Shown: one piece after another, positions 56,606 to 64,000 of the stretch
Layout: every line of letters begins with the position of its first letter
Position numbering within the stretch: position 1 is the stretch's first letter
NCBI RefSeq assembly: GCF_024139115.2
Contig: NC_085140.1
Span: forward strand, 317,133,259-317,197,258
Source: Armigeres subalbatus
Taxonomy: Eukaryota > Arthropoda > Insecta > Diptera > Culicidae
DNA length: 64,000 nucleotides
Reading direction: 5' to 3'
The notes under the pieces: generated by a model
Seen by the model: only the letters and a program-made list of their open reading frames with translations
Told to the model about the DNA's origin: nothing
Database searches by the model: none
Made by a program: the position numbers and the translations under genes

Positions 56606-58570
56606 CTCTCAATAGATAACAAACAACGATAAAAGAGAGGCAAAAACTGTTCCGAATCATAACAAGCCATGATATCAAATTTATCAAACTTGTATACAAG
56701 TGCGAAAAAACAGAATCGGATAGGCAGCCCCCACAGAAAAATGGTGATTCTCACTTTGTTTTCGCTCCTTTCGTGTTGGTTACTGCACAGCTGAAATACA
56801 TCACATGAAATACAATACATCACTGCACAAGTTGAAATACATCATCAGAGCCAGTGCTCCCCGCATTTGTTGCTTTCTAAAAAAAATTTATCATGGGGTA
56901 GCGAGTGAGTGCTAGTAGTGGACCCCGTGCGTATAATGGACCCCCCGAACAAAATCCCAAATTAAACGCTGGAATCGGTCATTGTCTGCAAGCTTCCGTC
57001 GGGTGAAGTTGCTTCATGTAATAGGACAGCAGTTCCATACATTTGTTATGGACAAGGAAGCAGAAATTTAGTTATATTAACTAATTTGTAAATGTAAATA
57101 TGCTAAAGGGTCCATGACTAGCACACAAAGGGGAATGTGGGAATGGAACATGTAAATCAAATGGGAGGGACCATAATACGTATATAAACAAACTCGACGT
57201 TGCGTATTATGGACCCGGAGGTGGCCATACATAATTTTAAAATGCTTTTTTTTAAAGTAAAAATGAATGTTTTGACTAGTTTTACGAAACACGATGCTGG
57301 TACCCGTTGCTTGTCATCTGGTACAGCAGAACTACAATTTGTCAAAAGGCTCGCTCTAGCGAAGCGACTGAAGTAAATTTTGGTAGTTAAGGGGTACATT
57401 GCTAGCAATCACTCCCTATAACATCCCGAATCAGTTCTCTATCATGACAGCTTGCGAAAACAGTTTCTCGCTGTACGCTACATATCGTATATGTATTCAG
57501 AGATGATAAGTGAGAGACTTGCTCTTTCTCTTTTGGATTCAATCCCTGCTAGACAGCAAGCTTATTATCAGACAGCAGGTTGGCAAAATCTTACCAAATG
57601 CAACATCTTGCTGAAGTTGCTGTACTAATTGATCAATCGCAGATCAATCACGGAAGAACAAGCTTGTTGTCTACAAACAAATGAGTACGGAATGCCAGTC
57701 TGGGAGAGTTGTGTAAGAATACACCATCTAAAGCTCCAAAGAGTGCAGATTTTTGACACCTTAAGGTCACTCCTGACATAATCCATATTTCAAAGTGCTC
57801 GCGTTTTCGGGGGCACAACACTCGATACGGAGGCGGCGGACAACTGTCATTTTTGTTGATTCAGCTTTACTGCGTCGCAGCATGCGTGAAAAAATAAAAA
57901 TGCTACTTTATGCTACAATACTTATTTTGTATTATATTATTTTTACTCATTAATGTAGCAGTTCAATTGCCGGACCCTGTAGAATTAGAGTCACGGGAGG
58001 TAATGTTGGCCTAGGATGTAACGTTGGCTCATCACGCAAATTAGTCGATAATTCAGCGATACAATGATACATTGTTTTGTAGATAGATATTTATCACTGT
58101 TTCTTTAAAAAGCATATTTTAGATTCATGCACTGATGAACGTAATAAAATTACTTTGACTCATTTTTTTAGCAGCCTCTCAAGCAGGTAGATTTTTTCTT
58201 CTTCTAACGAAGTTGTTTTTTGAATGGACTTACCTTCTTTCGCACATTATGTTAACGGATGACACTATTTTGGCATCCATATTTCATTAAATTCACATTA
58301 GCATAGCGACACGATTAATCAAAACTTTTTGGGACAATATTTGGAGCACTCATTGCCAAATTACAGATTACGATTTCCATTTGAAACAGCATATTATTAT
58401 TACGGTACGGCTTTAACAAACGATTTATAGTGAATAATGCATCAATCTTTCATGGGCTGAAAAAGCATCCACCACCTGAGCTAAGATTGGGAAAGTTTTC
58501 CGTCCATTTCGCACGAGACTTTTGCTGGCTTAAATACACATTTCTGCTTGCCATAAGACGAGTTTGTACT
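56606..58570. other. Mostly unassigned; possible word-repeat element at 56.9-57.2 kb
   Basis: Around 56925-57210 the words GTGGACCCC, ATAATGGACCC and inverted GGGTCCAT and GGGACCATAATACG recur, like the word-repeating TA elements. TA-bounded ends at 56925 and 57118 are possible but weak. Near 57990-58020 GTAATGTTGGCC and GTAACGTTGGC form another such pair. The rest is AT-rich with nothing recognised. Confidence 0.4.
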
Positions 58571-58650
58571 TAATTCCACCACCTTATTGTACCTTTGACT
58601 AATACTTGACGTACTTGACTCGACAAAGGTACAATAAAGTGGTGGAATTA
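58571..58650. repeat. 27-bp-arm hairpin
   Basis: TAATTCCACCACCTTATTG... (58571-58597) pairs with 58624-58650 over 27 bp with one G/T mismatch, around a 26-base loop that also contains ACTTGAC repeats. It is isolated between AT-rich flanks. It could be a tiny foldback repeat or the stem of an unannotated RNA. Confidence 0.8.
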
Positions 58651-58779
58651 AATGGGTTGTACTCGTTTTATAACAAGTAAAGACATTCCACTAAAAGCTC
58701 AAAAAAATGTTCTTATCACAATTTGTGCACAATTGTTGTTTTTAAGCAAGCCATCTTTTTTTTTACAAGGGAGAATGCA

Positions 58780-59669
58780 TTTACACACTAACCCAGCACA
58801 CGTGCATTGTAGTTGCCAAACTACCACACGGAAGTGTACTGGAGTGTCGGACTCGACCGTACCGGTAATACCGACTAAACTCCCTTGGGCTCCGCCATCG
58901 TTTCCCCCAGGAACTACCTCCCAGTACTACTTCTGGGGGATGGCAGTACTTAACGTACTCGCTCATTCTCGCTCACACAGGCACCCGTCCCATGCGAGTC
59001 TTACTTGGGTGCTCACTCTATCGCACCCTCAAACACACCCTACATACTCTGTTGCACCTCTGTCATGCCGTCTGGGTCTGACTTGTATGCCCACCTCTCT
59101 CATACCGTGTGAGTCTGACTTGTATGCTTACCCAAACACTTGATTCAAGCTCATGCACTCCATGCTTGCACTCATGCTAACGCTCCTATGAGTCTGACTT
59201 GTGTGCTCACCTCTATCATGCCGTGTGGTCTAACTTGTGTGCCCACCTTAATCATACCATGTGAGTCTACTCACCTCTTTCATTCAGTTCGCGCTGACAC
59301 ATACTACTCTAGTCATTCGACCTGGCACTCGCTCTGGCATCCCTTGTGGGACATTTCACTTAGGTTCCCACTTCTGACATACCGTGTGAGCCTGATTTGT
59401 GTGCTCATTCCTTTCGTACCATGTGAAACTTATTTGGATGCTCACCCACACTCCTCTGCCACGCCGCGGGGTATCAGTAGTCATAGGAACCAACATTCCT
59501 GCGCTACTCCCAGCGCGGCCTGTGCAGTCCATACATACACCTATTCATTCACACTTCTGCCATGCTTTGAGGTGACGATCTCGGTTGCCACCCGCTGCGC
59601 CAATACCTCTGCATGGGCAGACCATTCACACACTTCTCCGAGTTCGGCACTTTCGCTCTAACTAACCAA
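58780..59669 (-). other. Probable 3' UTR of R1-like LINE with degenerate 37-bp repeats
   Basis: Downstream of the ORF2 stop the minus strand continues GC-rich. Several degenerate copies of a unit of about 37 bp with GTCTGACTTGTATGC and CATACCGTGTGA on the plus strand lie near 59075, 59112, 59190, 59225 and 59385. The plus-strand frames 58652-59143 and 59140-59661 are translations of this repeat. The outer limit is uncertain. Confidence 0.55.
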
Positions 59670-61640
59670 TCACAAGTTAGTACTGCTTGTCGATTGCTGC
59701 TCGGCGCGCCAGATTCTCTGCAAGCTGCAGGCAATCTGAGTGGTTGCAGTCGAGACTGCGTTCCACTTCTCCACCGCTTGACACATCCTCTGGATAAGGT
59801 TATCCGGAGTTGTGTCCCGGCCGCAAACGTCTAGCATTGCTCTTCTTTCGACGTCGAAACGAGGACATACGAACAGTATGTGCTCTGCAGTTTCGTCAAC
59901 ACCTGGGCAGTCAGGACAGACGGGGACCTCCGCGTGCCCAAACCTGTGGTGGTACTGTCGGAAACAGCCATGGCCTGACAGGAATTGTGTCAGATGGAAG
60001 TGAACCTCCCCACCCAGCTTGATATGTTAGGAATCAGCCGGTGGGTCCACCTACCTTTCGAGGAGTTATCCCACTCGCGCTGCCATCTGGCAACCGAAGT
60101 CACCCTGGTAAGCTCGCGGGCTCAAACTCGCTATCACGCAGGATGCGTCGTGCGATACCGTGCGGTAGGCCGATATCATCCTGAGACACATCAAGCGGTA
60201 GGTGCTCTCCAGTTTCTGCAGGTAACTGGTTACCCTCAGAATAGATGCGGCAACGCCTGCCAGTAGCCTACGTCTACTGGCGCACACCTTGGAGCTGTTG
60301 GACATCATCCTCGATAATGCCGCCACAGCAGTCGAAGCCTTCTTGCACGCATATTCGGCATGGCTACCGAAGGTAAGCTTGTCGTCTATAATGACCCCAA
60401 GAATCTTCAGACTCCGCTCAGACTCAGATCGCGACGTCTCCCACGTGAACAACTGCATGTTGTGCCGACTTACGGTTGCTGACGCTAACCATCTCCGCCT
60501 CATGTTGAGCGAGCTCAAGGCCTCTCGCACTCATCCAGTCCACCACAGTGCTGATCACGTGTTCTGCGGTTAGTTCTACTTCGGGGATTGACTCCTCGTA
60601 GACCTCTAGGGTTACATCGTCAGCAAAGCCAACGATCTTCACACCAGGAGGGAACTTTAGCTTCAGAACCCCGTCATACATCAGGTTCCATAGTACCGGG
60701 CCCAGGATTGACCCTTGCGGGACTCCTGCAGTAATGGGACCGGCATCGGTCTCGTATAGCAGCACACGGTTCTGGAAGTAGCTTTCCAAGATCCGGTACA
60801 GTCCCACCGGCATGCTAAGCCGGTGTAACGAGAGCGCGATGGCATCCCAGCTTGCGCTGTTGAATGCGTTCTTCACGTCCAGTGTCACCAACGCACAGTA
60901 TCGAATTCCTCGCCTTTTCCGTTGGATCTCTACCTCTGCAGTCTTGAGCACTGAGTTGATAGCGTCCACCGTGGACTTACCCTTCCGAAAACCAAACTGG
61001 TTACTCGACAGGCCATCCGTACCCTCTGCGTACGGGGTGAGCCTGTTGAGGATGATCCTCTCGAGCAGTTTACCCGTCATGTCGATCAGGCAAATTGGTC
61101 TGTACGCCGATGGGTCGCCCGGAGGCTTCCCGGCCTTCGGCAGCAGTACCAACTTCTGCCTTTTCCATCTCTCAGGGAAACGACACTCATCCAGGCATCT
61201 CTGCATAGCTAGCCTGAACATGTTCGGGTTCGCTATGATCGCTGCCTTGAGTGCACTGTTTGGAACTCCATCGGGGCCTGGAGCTTTGTTCATCGCAAGG
61301 GTGTTAGCCACTGCGAGTAACTCTTCGTTCGTCACCGGAGCCACCATTTCGGCCACACTCCCAGCGCCTTGCATCGCAGGAGGAGGCCAGGGACTTGTGG
61401 CTCGGGACGGGAAGAGTACTTTGATAATCCTCGCCAACCGGTCCGGTGACCGTTCGGGGAGTGAAGAGCCCCCTTTGTTCTTGGCCATCACGATCCTATA
61501 GGCGTCACCCCACGGATTCGCATTGGCACCCTCGCACAGGTTGTCGAAGCACGCTCTCTTGCTGCTCTTAATGGCCTTGTTAAGGGCCAGTCTCGCAGCA
61601 CGACAAGCAAGCCATCTGGTGGCATAATTTTGGATAGAGC
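59670..61640 (-). pseudogene. R1-like LINE ORF2: RT to C terminus, best preserved copy
   Basis: A 355-codon frame (61491 down to 60424) holds MNKAPGPDGVPNSALKAA, KLVLLPKAGKPPGDPSAYRP, SSNQFGFRKGKSTVDAINSV, ALVTLDVKNAFNSASWD, GVPQGSILGPVLWN and the catalytic GFADDV near 60620, then WMSARGLELAQH. After a frameshift near 60430 it continues LKILGVIIDDKLTFGSH, VAALSRMMSNSSKVC and LRMISAYRTVS, then a C-terminal AEHILFVCPRF zinc-knuckle-like motif near 59880 and a TGA at 59670. The 5' end is truncated near 61640, before NANPWGDAYRIV. The R1-clade assignment rests on this layout. Confidence 0.85.
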
Positions 61641-62342
61641 TTCAATATATAAAGATTTATAACGATAAATCTGTTCAACAACAGCATATTGGGCTAAGGT
61701 TTGAGCCATATACCCTATTAGAATTATATACCAAATTACTTCTTCAAGAGAAAATAAATACTTCAGCGAAAAAGGCTGACCATTGTAAATGCAAAATCAA
61801 TTGGAAACCAGAAAATAGAATAAATTTTTGCAAAAAAAAAAACAACCTTGGTCAGTTTATTTATTAATCTCGTCAACCGTCGTAGAGTAGTACATATAAA
61901 TATACATAATTATCCATTTCTAATAAATGCTTATATGCTAATAATTTCCATTTCTTAATAATATGCTAATATACATAAATTGTGAAATATTTAACCCTTT
62001 CCTTCTCATGGTAGTTGTAGAGCTCCATCAAATTTTGCACCTTCCAACATTCATCGATTTATTTCAACAACAAAAAGCAGTATTTGGCACAACTTTATGG
62101 TTTCATTAGACTGCAAATATAATCAATTTTGAGTAAAAATAGTGAAACTATTGAAAACAATCAAGTAAGTATTGATTTACAATCAAACACTTTTTTTTTT
62201 TCGTTTTCCACTAATTTAAGCTATGCCAAATAACTTTTGTTCTGGCATTTTTTTTATAGATGATTCCTCCTATTGAAATCTTTGAAAAAGTCGTGGGAAA
62301 GAGAGGGTTTACATATATTTATAATAAAAATTAACTTTTGTC
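61641..62342. other. No recognised feature
   Basis: AT-rich with a long A run near 61833. Nothing recognised. Confidence 0.4.
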
Positions 62343-62880
62343 TTATGTGTTGCGATTTCGAATTCTATTAAAATATGTTTTAAGATTCTGCCGAGACATT
62401 GTAAAGTCGATAGCTTCGCACTGTTGATTGTAAATGTCCATTATTCGATTCAGAGGTCCTAATTTGACATAATTTGTTCGATGATAGTTTGTTATAAATA
62501 AGGTACGATTACGAAGTTGCCATGAAGGAAAATAAAAGTTTAATTTTGATAAGATTTCAGGTGAATAAACACGTTGCAAAACGATATCATTTACGAAGGA
62601 AACCATTGCTATTTCACGCCGCTCTTTCAAAGTCTGTATGTCAATAAGCATGCAGCGTGCATTGTATGATGGGAGTAGAAATGATGTCCAGCCTAATTTA
62701 CGAAGAGCAAATACCTAGTAAAAATTGCTTTTGTACAGATTCTAATCTCTCTTCGTGCGTGATTGAGAAAGGAGACCATACAATACTGCAATATTCCATT
62801 ATTGGAATGAAGGAGTAGATGTAAAAATGGTGATATGCTGAAATATCACAAGAAAATGATCTAAACAAAAGCAGGTGAAT
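62343..62880 (-). pseudogene. Jockey/CR1-type LINE, C-terminal fragment
   Basis: On the minus strand, PIMEYCSIVWSPFSITHEER, LESVQKQFLLG and, after a frameshift, LRKLGWTSFLLPSYNARCMLI lead into a 102-codon frame with LKERREIAMVSFVNDIVL, SPEILSKLNFYFPSWQLRNR and FHxTNY-like ITNYHRTNYVKLGPLNRIM, closing at 62343. This is the conserved C terminus of Jockey-superfamily RT proteins. The RT core is missing; the fragment is truncated upstream near 62880. Confidence 0.75.
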
Positions 62881-64000
62881 CTTACTCCGTTTGATTTCAT
62901 CTGATACTTTTATTTATCGATGTCAAAATCAAAATTCACCGTCACACTTTTAATCATAGTTTGGAGCCTTACAACTTTAAATATGTGTTTATTTTTTGTT
63001 TTCAAGTAGTAATGTTGTATATTGCTTTCGAATGGTATCTGCGTATGGAAAAATCTATTTACTAAAATAATTCACCAAGTACAACAAACAAAACAAAAAA
63101 TGAGTAGAAGGTAGATCCTCATTTTTAATCAAAATCGCTATGAGTGCATACCATGAACACGTAGAAAAATTTCAAATTCCTCACATCCGAAAGTATTGGA
63201 AATTCAACAACATGTAAAAAGCTAGCTATACCCAATAAACAAATAAACATTATAAACGTCAACATCAAAACCACTCCAAATTCATGTTTTGCTAAATACT
63301 AGGGAGCTTAATCGGGGTTCATAAAAATTTATCGCTCTTCATGAATTGTTGTTTAGCTCATTCTGATACCTACAATATTATATTATGCGGCATACTACTC
63401 TCAACATTTCAAGCATTCGAATTGAGATGTATCACAGCAAAACATAAATTCTGTTTCATTAGGGACCAGCTCTTGCATTTCCGAGCAGATACCCGGAAAC
63501 CTCTATTTGGCATGTCGAATGGCCATAAAATTGTTGACAACGGCGATAACGATCATCAACCGGATCAGGAAGCATCATCCATATCGAAGCATTCAAGCGT
63601 GTGGCATATGATTCGCATTTTGATTCCTGTCAAAAGGATTATCTTGATGAAGGGCCGAAGCCCTCATCCGATCCGCACAAAACGCCCGACGGAGGGTGCT
63701 ATTGTTTGCTGGTAGGAAATGGCTCTAGCTCTGATGCCGGGTTACTGTTTCGGCTATCAACAATTTTTCGATTCGTTACTAGAGGGGTTGAATGGCTCAT
63801 GTTATGACAGGTGGTACTCCACCGAAAGGTAAGATAATGATGAAGTGGGATTTGAGCAGAATAAAATACAAACTGAAGGGTGCCCCCATTGTATCAGCAC
63901 TTCGTTAACCTATGCAATGAAAATTAATTTAATTATCAGTAACAAAAAGACATCGTAAGCAAGGAGCGCTTTCAAGTGCCGCAAGCAATTAAACTTTGCT
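62881..64000. other. No recognised feature
   Basis: AT-rich to about 63340, then a mixed stretch with a 124-codon plus-strand frame (63341-63715) overlapped by another at 63601-63807. Neither shows a signal, domain or family likeness, so I do not call a gene. Confidence 0.35.

Noticed and set aside
58652..59661. Two plus-strand frames of 163 and 173 codons
   Set aside because: They run antisense through the tail repeats of the minus-strand R1-like LINE and show no domain.
59670..61640. R1 element inserted in 28S rDNA
   Set aside because: The flanks are AT-rich and not rDNA, and the copy is 5'-truncated; only the ORF2 layout is R1-like.
1..64000. Endogenous viral element (flavivirus- or rhabdovirus-like), common in Aedes
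   Set aside because: No translated frame showed polymerase, nucleoprotein or glycoprotein motifs of these groups; every RT motif fits non-LTR retrotransposons.

Overview
The window looks like repeat-dense euchromatic DNA from a culicine mosquito, most likely Aedes. This rests on Feilai-like tRNA-derived SINEs, R1-, RTE- and Jockey-type LINE fragments, and many short inverted-repeat elements with TA target duplications; the genus is an inference. I found no host protein-coding gene I can defend. All recognisable coding sequence belongs to retrotransposons, and all of it is broken.

Layout. 0-9.3 kb: a hAT-like element (487-2649) with a 23-bp minisatellite, a SINE, two TA-type elements, a heptamer foldback array, and a GC-richer unassigned island (7.16-8.64 kb). 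9.3-18.6 kb: one R1-like LINE split by a 7.7-kb inverted-repeat element, itself filled with further elements. 18.6-28.5 kb: two unassigned stretches, then a 7-kb copy of an unidentified element (here 'family F') with a perfect 23-bp target duplication, packed with other repeats. 28.6-34.5 kb: RTE-type LINE remains, two of them head to head. 34.5-39 kb: mostly unassigned sequence and two SINEs. 39-52.4 kb: two related large elements with TTTCG-rich ends; the first has a 10-bp target duplication and holds an R1-like LINE, the second holds a three-level nest of an ORF-less retroposon and a pogo-like element. 52.4-64 kb: a third family F copy, a second RTE-like RT fragment split by an 8-bp-duplication foldback, Jockey-type fragments, and the best preserved R1-like ORF (minus strand, 59.67-61.64 kb).

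How it fits together. The window is a record of successive insertions. Target duplications (TA, AAT, 8, 9, 10, 11, 13, 16 and 23 bp) let many events be ordered. Several unrelated element families carry private internal tandem arrays (23 bp, 7 bp, 107 bp, about 37 bp). Many TA-type elements repeat one short family-specific word in both orientations, which I read as reiterated transposase-binding sites. Boundaries were read by eye; those resting on matched target duplications are firm, the others are approximate.
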